Shown here in pieces: positions 26,843 through 33,760 of a DNA stretch of 64,000 bases. Origin of the DNA: Melioribacteraceae bacterium (GTDB taxonomy: Bacteria > Bacteroidota > Ignavibacteria > Ignavibacteriales > Melioribacteraceae); NCBI GenBank assembly GCA_016342755.1, contig JAEINS010000006.1, positions 62,001-126,000 of the forward strand. The letters are read 5' to 3'. The notes beneath the pieces were generated by a model. That model did no database searches, was not told where the DNA came from, and saw only the letters and a list, made by a program, of their open reading frames with translations. A program made the position numbers and the translations under genes. How positions within the stretch are numbered: position 1 is the first letter of the stretch; every line of letters begins with the position of its first letter.

Positions 26843-28342
26843 TTATCCTAATTCTTCAACTGCGTCAAGACCTTCAGGCATCGGCAGATAAAATTTTATC
26901 GGCTGAATTGTTCCGTCTTTTTTAACCAGCTTTTCTATTTTCTTCTTTATAAGAACACTATGTTCAATATGAATATCATCTTCAATCTTAGAACCATAAA
27001 TGTAGCTTGTTCCTTTTATCAAAACATTTTTGCCAATTCTCAACGGGTTTTCATCGCTGCCGGTCATGTTAACGCTCGATTCAATTCGTGAACCTTCGCC
27101 AATAACAATATTTCCTTTTATTAGATCGCCCCAAAGAATTTCTACATTATCTTCAACAATAAGAGTCTGATTTGAGAAACAGGATAAGTAAGCATTTTCC
27201 CAGAGCACAACATTTTTGCCAAGCCTAACATTTCCACTTAAATAAACATTCTTTTTAAGAGTAAGATTGTAATTAAGATTTACTCCTTTACCAATAAAAA
27301 CACCTTTCCCTATTTTTATATCTAATGGAATTCCTTCTTTATCCATAACAATTATTTTTTCAACTACATCTTCATCAATATAAAAATCTTCAGGATCAGC
27401 TATTTCTATAATATCTTTAAGTTTCTCATAAACAAGGTTACGCGCAACATCATCCATTTGGTGAAGTACAGATTTGTTGTTGAATCCCATAAGCACATAT
27501 TGTTTATTGGGACTTACAGCACCAACTGTTAAGCCGTCTTTATTGAAAAGGTCTATTAAGTCTGTAATATAAATCTCGCCCTGGACATTATCAGAACTTA
27601 TCTGATTTATCAGTCTGATTAAATGATCGTATTTAAAAGCGTAAACACCTGAATTGAATTCAATATTTTCAATCAGTTCCTGTCTGGAATAGGAATAATT
27701 TTTTCCGCTAAATTTAAGAATATATGGTTCATTATCGGAGAGGCTTAAAATATCTTTGTATTCTTTAATCTCAATAACTTTGCCTTTATCATCACCAGAT
27801 GAATTTCCATTGGCATCGGTATCTTTTACACGCACAATACGGCCGTATGCGTTTTCGTTTATATCACCTTCATAAAGCCCGGTTAAAACCATCATATCAT
27901 TATCAGATTGATTAAAACTATCTCTGAACATTTTTATAGTTTCGGCATCAAAAAGACCCATATCGCCAGGAAGCACAAATACAGTTCCCACATATTTAGA
28001 AGAATCTATATTTTCAATTCCAACCTGTACCGCGTGCCCGGTTCCGTTCTGTTCTTCCTGCAATGCAAAAAGAGCGTTTTCTCTTTTACCAATAACGTCC
28101 ATAACGTTTTCGGCCTTTATACCAACCACTACAACCATGTTGGCTTTATTAAGACCTTTTTTACAAGCATTATAAACCCTCTCAACTGTTGGAACTTCCC
28201 AAATTTTATGAAGCATTTTTGAAGTATGCGACTTTATTCTTTTTCCGTGTCCGGCCGCTAAAATTACAGCAGTTTCGTTTAATGTGTAATCAAAACTAGA
28301 GGATAAATCATTTACCATTTGGTGAATCTTATTTTCCGGCAT
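26843..28342 (-). CDS. GlmU-like nucleotidyltransferase with degenerate left-handed beta-helix
   Basis: A 499-residue protein whose first ~320 residues are a GlmU-type sugar-1-phosphate nucleotidyltransferase: LAAGHGKRIKSHTSKMLHKI (29-48), QEEQNGTGHAV, the metal-binding LPGDMG, and INENAYGRIVR. Residues ~350-480 form hexapeptide-type turns (IGKGVFIGKGV, LGKNVVLWENAYL, IGEGSRIESSV). I do not see the arrangement of acetyl-transfer residues of GlmU, so it may only make a nucleotide sugar such as UDP-GlcNAc. An unusual insertion rich in D/S/G is at about 185-205. It is convergent with rpsT and has no operon partner. Confidence 0.78.
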   Translation of the reverse strand: MPENKIHQMVNDLSSSFDYTLNETAVILAAGHGKRIKSHTSKMLHKIWEVPTVERVYNACKKGLNKANMVVVVGIKAENVMDVIGKRENALFALQEEQNGTGHAVQVGIENIDSSKYVGTVFVLPGDMGLFDAETIKMFRDSFNQSDNDMMVLTGLYEGDINENAYGRIVRVKDTDANGNSSGDDKGKVIEIKEYKDILSLSDNEPYILKFSGKNYSYSRQELIENIEFNSGVYAFKYDHLIRLINQISSDNVQGEIYITDLIDLFNKDGLTVGAVSPNKQYVLMGFNNKSVLHQMDDVARNLVYEKLKDIIEIADPEDFYIDEDVVEKIIVMDKEGIPLDIKIGKGVFIGKGVNLNYNLTLKKNVYLSGNVRLGKNVVLWENAYLSCFSNQTLIVEDNVEILWGDLIKGNIVIGEGSRIESSVNMTGSDENPLRIGKNVLIKGTSYIYGSKIEDDIHIEHSVLIKKKIEKLVKKDGTIQPIKFYLPMPEGLDAVEELG

Positions 28343-28476
28343 ATTGCCCTCGTTTATTTTCTAGGAACATTTATTTCGCTTACAAATATAAGCAATTAGA
28401 TAAAATTTATATAAGAAGTTTATTAACTTTCGGATTCTTATTAATACAAATTTATTTTTAACATACGAGCTGGTTT

Positions 28477-28944
28477 ATGAAAAAATTTCTTTTAACGGTT
28501 ATACTTGTTGTTTTTACTTTTCTTAATTTTGAAACTTTCGCGCAGGATCAGGGTTTTGGTTTGGGAATTATGATTGGAAAACCTACGGCTATTAGTAGTA
28601 AATACTGGCTTTCAGAAAATACCGCGGCTGATTTTGGACTTGGTTATTCAATTTTGGATGATGCCGGATTTACTCTTCACACAGATTTTTTATATCATCA
28701 GGATGGTTTATTTGAATCATCCGAAAAAATTGTTGTTCATTATGGATTTGGTGCCAGGTTAAAAGCAAATGATAATAATGATACTTCACTTGGCGCGCGG
28801 GGTGTAATTGGTTTAACCTGGATGTCTAAACAATCACCTATTGACGCTTTTATTGAGCTGGCTCCTGTATTTAAGCTTATTCCTAAAACAGCTTTGGGAT
28901 TCGATTTAGCACTGGGTGCCCGTTATTATTTTAATACTAAATAG
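28477..28944 (+). CDS. Small outer-membrane beta-barrel protein (DUF3996-like)
   Basis: A 155-residue exported protein with signal peptide MKKFLLTVILVVFTFLNFETFAQ. The mature part alternates polar and hydrophobic residues in short strands (GFGLGIMIGKPTAISSKYWL, AADFGLGYSI, FTLHTDFLYH, VVHYGFGARLKA, ALGARYYF) and ends in an aromatic residue, which is what an 8-stranded barrel looks like. The GIMIGKPTAISSKYW start resembles DUF3996/BAPKO_0422-type proteins. The function is unknown. Confidence 0.7.
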   Translation: MKKFLLTVILVVFTFLNFETFAQDQGFGLGIMIGKPTAISSKYWLSENTAADFGLGYSILDDAGFTLHTDFLYHQDGLFESSEKIVVHYGFGARLKANDNNDTSLGARGVIGLTWMSKQSPIDAFIELAPVFKLIPKTALGFDLALGARYYFNTK

Positions 28945-28957
28945 TCATGTTTTATAT

Positions 28958-28981
28958 AACCAACGGCTTTTGCCGTTGGTT
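28958..28981. terminator. Stem-loop between convergent genes
   Basis: A perfect 10-bp stem (AACCAACGGC / GCCGTTGGTT) with a TTTT tetraloop lies between the convergent barrel and carboxylase genes. The T-runs beyond it are short, but position and stability favour a shared transcript end. Confidence 0.6.
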
Positions 28982-28993
28982 AAAATATATAAG

Positions 28994-30694
28994 CTATGCT
29001 AAAACTGCGTACATTTGTAAACCGCTCTCAATCTTATTCATCTTTTCTTCAAAACTTAACTTATTGTATTCCGCTCTTTCTCTATTATATTTTTCTTCTT
29101 TTTCTAAAATCTCTTCTTCAAGTTTTCTGTTAAATTCATCAGTCTTAACCTTTTTTAGAAATCCTATGGCTACTGATGGAAAAAGTTCAAGAAGCAATTC
29201 TTCCTTTTCATTTTCGGCAAGTTTAACTCCGCCAATTTCTTCAAGTACCGGATTATCTTGTTTTATGTAGTTTGAAGTATCAAAAGGTGTTTCCTCGCTA
29301 ATTCCGCAAATCTGTTTTCTGAATTTCGGATCAATTTCCACCGGAGTTTTTCCGTAAAATCCTTTTACTAAATTGTGAAACTGAGTTGAAACATTCGAGT
29401 AAAAAGGCTCTTTTTTATTTTCAGATATTACACAGTTAACAGCCTGCGCGCCAACTATCTGACTCGAAGGTGTTACCAGTGGAGGAATTCCGGCATCTAA
29501 TCTTACCTTCGGAACAACCTCCAAAACTCTGTCTAATAAATGATCTAACTTTAACTGCTTTAATTGTGAAAGCATATTTGTATACATTCCCCCCGGAATC
29601 TCGGCGTTTTTCACTTTTTCATTTGGAGCAACAAAATTAAAATAATCCTCAATCTTATGTATAGTCTCAAGCAGTTCATCTTCACTGTCACATTTTGCAA
29701 ATAATATTGCTTTATCAAAAAGGTAATTTATTTCTTCCGGCAACTTATAGTTTCTTATATCAAACTCTATCGGAAATTGTTTGTAACTGTCATGTTCCGC
29801 AAGTTCTTCCCTAATAAGTTTCAATTCAGAATTTATTTCATAAACCGAATCTAAATTTACTCCCGTATCCAGGTTTAATTTGTCCGCAAATATTTGAACA
29901 ATCTCAAATGCCGGAGCCGCTGATCCGCCTGCAAAATTCATCATGTTTGTATCAACAATATCAACGCCATTTATAATTGCCATTAACACAGAAGCTAAAC
30001 CGTAACCAGGTGTGCAATGTGTGTGAAAATCTATTGGAACATTTATTTCTGATTTTAATCTTTTTATAATTTTTCCAGTTTGCGAAGGCGTAATTAAACC
30101 GGCCATATCTTTAACTGAAATAATATCGGCACCTAATTTTTCCATTTGTTTAGCTTTATTTAAAAAGTAATCTATATCAAACAATTTTTTTGGTAGCTTT
30201 TTGCCTGCCAAAACAGCTTTAGCTTTATCACGTCTCGAAAATTTTGGATCAACGGTATAACAAACCGCGCAGTCAGCCATTCCGCCATATTGCTTAACAT
30301 ATTTAATTGTCGATTTCATATTATCAACATCATTTAAGCAGTCAAAAATCCTCATTATTCCTATTCCGGATTGAACGGCATTTTTATTGAATCCTTCAAT
30401 CACTTCTTCGGGATAAGGATTGTATCCAAAAAGATTTCTGCCTCTGGATAAAGCTGTTAATTTTGAAACCTCTCCAATTTCAGATTTTATTTTTTCTAAT
30501 CTGGTCCATGGATTTTCTCCCAGGAACCTCATTATTGAATCTGGAACTGCTCCTCCCCAGACTTCCATCGCATAAAATCCGGCTTCTTTATAAAATCCAA
30601 GAACTCTGTCAACCTGCTCTTGTTTCATTCTGGTTGCAAAAAGTGATTGTTGGCCATCTCTTAAGGTCAAATCACGAATTTGTAATTTTTTCAT
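28994..30694 (-). CDS. Carboxyltransferase subunit of a biotin-dependent carboxylase/decarboxylase (PycB/OadA-like)
   Basis: A 566-residue protein opening with IRDLTLRDGQQSLFATRM, the metal-binding start of the pyruvate carboxylase/oxaloacetate decarboxylase carboxyltransferase TIM barrel. The catalytic Lys lies in ISVKDMAGLITP and the metal-binding His pair in IDFHTHCTPG. A C-terminal PYC/OADA conserved domain follows (GGMYTNMLSQLKQL, VTPSSQIVGAQAV, PVEIDPKFR). The protein stops without a biotinyl-carrier domain (no MKM motif), so biotin is carried by another protein. It transfers CO2 between biotin and pyruvate/oxaloacetate. It is a single gene with a 439-bp upstream gap. Confidence 0.9.
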   Translation of the reverse strand: MKKLQIRDLTLRDGQQSLFATRMKQEQVDRVLGFYKEAGFYAMEVWGGAVPDSIMRFLGENPWTRLEKIKSEIGEVSKLTALSRGRNLFGYNPYPEEVIEGFNKNAVQSGIGIMRIFDCLNDVDNMKSTIKYVKQYGGMADCAVCYTVDPKFSRRDKAKAVLAGKKLPKKLFDIDYFLNKAKQMEKLGADIISVKDMAGLITPSQTGKIIKRLKSEINVPIDFHTHCTPGYGLASVLMAIINGVDIVDTNMMNFAGGSAAPAFEIVQIFADKLNLDTGVNLDSVYEINSELKLIREELAEHDSYKQFPIEFDIRNYKLPEEINYLFDKAILFAKCDSEDELLETIHKIEDYFNFVAPNEKVKNAEIPGGMYTNMLSQLKQLKLDHLLDRVLEVVPKVRLDAGIPPLVTPSSQIVGAQAVNCVISENKKEPFYSNVSTQFHNLVKGFYGKTPVEIDPKFRKQICGISEETPFDTSNYIKQDNPVLEEIGGVKLAENEKEELLLELFPSVAIGFLKKVKTDEFNRKLEEEILEKEEKYNRERAEYNKLSFEEKMNKIESGLQMYAVLA

Positions 30695-31133
30695 GACGAC
30701 TCCCCATCTTTGTTATTAATTTATAAAGGAAAAATTTCTCGATATAATATTAGAGATATTTTTCACGAATGGCAAATTTTATCGAGAATTTTTTCGCATT
30801 AAAAATAGTGTAATTATAAAAGTCCCTTTTAAAGGCTGATTTCAAAGCTTTTGGCATAGGTTTTTCTTCGGGTAAAAATATTTGAGCCTATATTTCATGA
30901 GGAATAAATTTAAATGGGTGGCATTAGTTCAGAATTATTTTATATTTATTGTTCCAATTTTTAGGCTGAGCCAATCTTATTTGTGATTGAGTTAAAGGCA
31001 AACCTTTCAAAAATAAGTGGGTAAGTAAAATTACCCGGGCCGGCCAATTTAACAAAATAGTAACATCTTACCTCTACGTCCCACCCAAATTTTAGTTATT
31101 TTTACATAGTTATTTTTTATTAATGTGAGTGTT
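30695..31133. promoter_or_regulatory. Divergent promoter region with an inverted repeat
   Basis: This 439-bp gap between the carboxylase (reverse) and the phosphatase (forward) genes has no open frame I trust. Near the carboxylase start it holds an inverted repeat, 30730-30744 against 30780-30794, with core CTCGATA / TATCGAG and flanking A/T tracts, one base short of perfect. Further on, GGGTAA...TTACCC near 31019-31036 forms a small hairpin. The rest is featureless A/T-rich sequence. Confidence 0.45.
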
Positions 31134-31895
31134 ATGGAAAATCTTATTGAGTTTAAACAATTCGGGAAACTGCTTTCAGAAGTCAGCGGAAAAGTTATTA
31201 GAAAATATTTTAGACAGGATTTTGTAATTGAATCTAAAGAGGATGAATCGCCTGTAACAATAGCTGATAAAACAGCCGAAGAAAAAATGCGCGAAATAAT
31301 TATGAGAAACTATCCTGAACATGGAATTATAGGTGAAGAGTTTGGGAATTATAATGAAGACGCGGAATATAAATGGGTTTTAGATCCAATTGACGGAACA
31401 AAAAGTTTTGTCTGCGGAACCGTTACTTTCGGAACCCTGATTGCACTTCTTAAAAATGGCGAACCAATAATGGGAATTATAAATCAGCCGATATTAAACG
31501 AATTTTTAATCGGGGATAATGAAACAGCATTATTGAACGACCAGAAAGTTAATGTTAGAGAATGCAATAATATTTCTGACGCATACTTAATGACAACCGA
31601 TCACCTGAATATTGAAAAATATCAGGATCTTGCGAAGTTTGAAGAAGTAATGCGCAAAGTTAAACTTTACAGACAGTGGGGCGACTGTTACGGTTATTAT
31701 CTTGTTGCAACCGGTTATGCTGATGTAATGATAGATCCGATTATGTCACCCTGGGATTCTCTGGCTGTTATTCCGGTAATAAAAGGTGCCGGCGGAATTA
31801 TTACAGATTACCAGGGTAAAGATCCGGTTAAAGGAGAAAGCATAATTGCAGGTGTTTCAGGAATACATTCCGAAATTATTAAAAGTTTGAATTAA
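31134..31895 (+). CDS. Inositol-monophosphatase-family phosphatase (histidinol-phosphatase-like)
   Basis: I start at ATG 31134; a GTG at 31125 adds three residues and is possible. The product is ~253 residues. Motifs of the lithium-sensitive phosphatase fold are all present: GEEFG for metal binding, WVLDPIDGTKSF (core D-P-I-D-G-T), and the C-terminal WDSLAVIPVIKGAGG. The family includes inositol monophosphatase, CysQ and the HisN-type histidinol-phosphatase; the sequence around CDS IMSPWDSLAVIPV is closest in my reading to HisN, but this is not decisive. It stands alone, followed by the dispersed-repeat cluster. Confidence 0.87.
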   Translation: MENLIEFKQFGKLLSEVSGKVIRKYFRQDFVIESKEDESPVTIADKTAEEKMREIIMRNYPEHGIIGEEFGNYNEDAEYKWVLDPIDGTKSFVCGTVTFGTLIALLKNGEPIMGIINQPILNEFLIGDNETALLNDQKVNVRECNNISDAYLMTTDHLNIEKYQDLAKFEEVMRKVKLYRQWGDCYGYYLVATGYADVMIDPIMSPWDSLAVIPVIKGAGGIITDYQGKDPVKGESIIAGVSGIHSEIIKSLN

Positions 31896-31945
31896 AAAGC
31901 ACTAGAGTATGAACAGCGGCAAATTCATTTTGGTTAATATAAATT

Positions 31946-32013
31946 GTTAGAGATGACATCTTTTAAAAAGATGTCATCTCTCTGTTGTTTAAAGTAAGAA
32001 TTGTTATTCCGGT
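31946..32013. repeat. Palindrome-bearing direct repeat, copy 1
   Basis: Copy 1 of a ~60-68 bp unit: GTTAGAGATGACATC, a palindrome (31949-31981, AGAGATGACATCTTTT meeting its complement), and a tail AAGAATTGTTATTCCGGT. Copy 2 is at 32185-32244. Together they flank the GTCAT-type element at 32041-32170. Confidence 0.8.
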
Positions 32014-32040
32014 ATTCTTCTCCATTACGGTCTTGCTATT

Positions 32041-32170
32041 AATCTGTCATTTCGAAATGAGCGTAGCGATTGAGAAATCTTTTCTTTCAAGATCCCTCAC
32101 GGAAAAGAAGTTCGGGATGACATGCAAAAACGTCATTCAGAGGAACGAAGCAACGAAAGAATCCCAACAG
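32041..32170. repeat. GTCAT-type dispersed intergenic repeat
   Basis: The stretch opens TGTCATTTCGAAATGAGCGT and ends near TTCGGGATGACA, so its ends are roughly inverted (GTCATTTCG / CGGGATGAC). A second module, CGTCATTCAGAGGAACGAAG, follows after a short spacer. The inner segment GATCCCTCAC...GGGATGACA is shared with the reverse copy at 25221-25250. Elements of this look are scattered between genes in many Bacteroidota-related genomes (from memory). A short open frame across it is repeat-derived and not a gene. Confidence 0.78.
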
Positions 32171-32184
32171 TAAAAGGTTAAGCC

Positions 32185-32244
32185 GTTAGAGATAACATCT
32201 TTTTAAAAGATGTCATTTCTCTATGTAAGAATAATCATTCCGGT
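32185..32244. repeat. Palindrome-bearing direct repeat, copy 2
   Basis: This diverged copy of the 31946-32013 unit keeps GTTAGAGAT.ACATCTTTTT, the facing AAAAGATGTCAT arm, CTCTNTG, TAAGAAT and CATTCCGGT. The palindrome arms now carry mismatches, so this copy appears older or less constrained than copy 1. Confidence 0.78.
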
Positions 32245-32253
32245 GTAGCTTAA

Positions 32254-33498
32254 TTACCATTTAATCTGACTTGGATCAATTTTTTCAAGTTGAACAAGTT
32301 CGGTAGAAAGAACTTCTCTATTAAATCCGGTTGACTTAAAAATGACATAAAAATGTTTTGGAAACTCGCCAAACTTTTCTTCAAACTTAAGTTTAAGTTT
32401 TTCCAGAGAACTTTCTTCAGTAATATATTTAATAGTTCCAACAGATCCTGTGGCATAAAAACTAGCGATAATTAGAATTGTATTATTATTTGGTCCCGGA
32501 ATTTTTATAAAAGCAGAATAATCAATATGATCAAATGCCGGTATTCCCGTCCTTTTATATTCAACAACAGAATCTTTGCTGCTGAAATTTGCAATTGTTA
32601 AGGTCTCATCTCCAATAATATTGTAACTCATTCCAAGATCTTTTATTACCGGATCAAGTAAACCGAGAGTCCAGAAAGAGCCGAGAAAAACAATATCGTT
32701 GGCTTTTATATCGTTCGAATTTAAAGTTGAAGCGCTGTTAATCCTATATTCAATATTATTCTCGTGCATTATTTTAACAAGATGTGGCAGAGGCCAGACG
32801 GCTGCCTGATTAAAAAATGAGAATGGAAGTTTTTTATATGAATCTCTTTCGCTGTCTTCCGACTTAAATTTTTCGAATTCTTCTTCACGATTTATTTCAG
32901 AATTACGATACATTTTTCTTATTGATTTTGTTTTAAACTCACTGAAATCGCTGTAATAAAGAAAATCATCGCCGAGCGAAATAATTGTATTTTTATCTGC
33001 TTTAATAAAATCGGAATAAATGTTTAAAGCAACAGCAGAAGAAGTCAGATCATTTTGATTTTTTAACTGAGCGGGAATTTTAAAGATCAAATAAATAATT
33101 ATGATTATTAAAAGCGTGATAATTGAAATTAAAATTAGATAAGGATTTTTAACTTTGTCTTTTAAGTTCTCTTTCGAATAATTAAAGAATTCAACCTCAT
33201 AATGCCCTTTGGGTATTTTAACCCTGAGTTTTGTCCGTTTTCCCATATTTTGGTAATAACGTTCTAATTTTTTTCTGAGATTATAAACCGAGACACGGAC
33301 AATTGTATCTTCGTTTGGATTAAAACCGGAGTCTTTATTAAAAACATCAATCGCTATAGAAAATTCTGAAGGGCTTGTATTGTTGATCGAACATTCAATT
33401 AGGTATGTAAGCAGCTTGCAATTTAGTTTTGAATTAGCAAAACTTTTGCTTTTTAATATTTCTTCTAATATGTGTTTTTTTGTTGAATTATCAATCAT
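32254..33498 (-). CDS. CadC/ToxR-like membrane-anchored winged-helix regulator of the glycan locus
   Basis: A 414-residue one-component regulator. Residues 1-103 are a winged-helix DNA-binding domain: the recognition-helix area reads EDTIVRVSVYNLRKKLERYY and the wing reads KIPKGHYEVEF, which parallels the LRKKL...GxGY pattern of the OmpR/CadC C-terminal effector domain. One membrane helix follows (119-139, LILISIITLLIIIIIYLIF). Residues ~145-414 are a periplasmic sensor of a kind I do not recognise. The same N-terminal domain type is known from acidobacterial signalling proteins (from memory). It is divergent from the TonB receptor gene, with phased repeats between them, so it probably controls that locus in response to a periplasmic glycan. 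Confidence 0.75.
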   Translation of the reverse strand: MIDNSTKKHILEEILKSKSFANSKLNCKLLTYLIECSINNTSPSEFSIAIDVFNKDSGFNPNEDTIVRVSVYNLRKKLERYYQNMGKRTKLRVKIPKGHYEVEFFNYSKENLKDKVKNPYLILISIITLLIIIIIYLIFKIPAQLKNQNDLTSSAVALNIYSDFIKADKNTIISLGDDFLYYSDFSEFKTKSIRKMYRNSEINREEEFEKFKSEDSERDSYKKLPFSFFNQAAVWPLPHLVKIMHENNIEYRINSASTLNSNDIKANDIVFLGSFWTLGLLDPVIKDLGMSYNIIGDETLTIANFSSKDSVVEYKRTGIPAFDHIDYSAFIKIPGPNNNTILIIASFYATGSVGTIKYITEESSLEKLKLKFEEKFGEFPKHFYVIFKSTGFNREVLSTELVQLEKIDPSQIKW

Positions 33499-33600
33499 AA
33501 ATTTTTTGAACCTAAGAAATATAAAAATAAGATAAAAATTGTAATATTACAAAATAAATAGAGCTTTCAAATTATTAGTAAATTGACCGAAAAGAAGAGA

Positions 33601-33667
33601 TTTAACAGTTAAATTAACGGTATAATTCACCGTTTTTCACCATTTTTAACTGTTTTCCGCCATTTGC
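33601..33667. promoter_or_regulatory. Phased repeat array, probable operator of the glycan locus
   Basis: Three TTAACNGT sites (33602, 33614, 33646) lie here, the first within a perfect 13-bp palindrome TTTAACAGTTAAA (33601-33613). Four contiguous 10-bp imperfect repeats follow at 33628-33667 (CACCGTTTTT, CACCATTTTT, AACTGTTTTC, CGCCATTTGC). Nested inverted repeats are AACGGT/ACCGTT (33616-33621, 33629-33634) and AACAGTTAAA/TTTAACTGTT (33604-33613, 33645-33654). Such 10-bp phasing suits OmpR/CadC-type regulators. A TATAAT lies at 33691-33696. Confidence 0.6.
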
Positions 33668-33760
33668 ATAAGTTATACTTGCCCCAGAAATATAATTCGC
33701 TTAGTCCAGAAATAATTAAACATTTAAGCAAAAAAAATTAAATAGAAGGTGATAAGTAAT

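Noticed and set aside
28994-30694. Complete pyruvate carboxylase
   Set aside because: It has neither an ATP-grasp biotin carboxylase domain nor a biotinyl Lys motif, so only the carboxyltransferase part is present.
31985-32173. Short open frame over the intergenic region
   Set aside because: It is the translation of the GTCAT-type dispersed repeat and has no ribosome-binding site or protein-like composition.
31946-32244. Possible CRISPR array or tandem repeat array
   Set aside because: There are only two diverged units with different content between them; no regular spacers and no cas genes.
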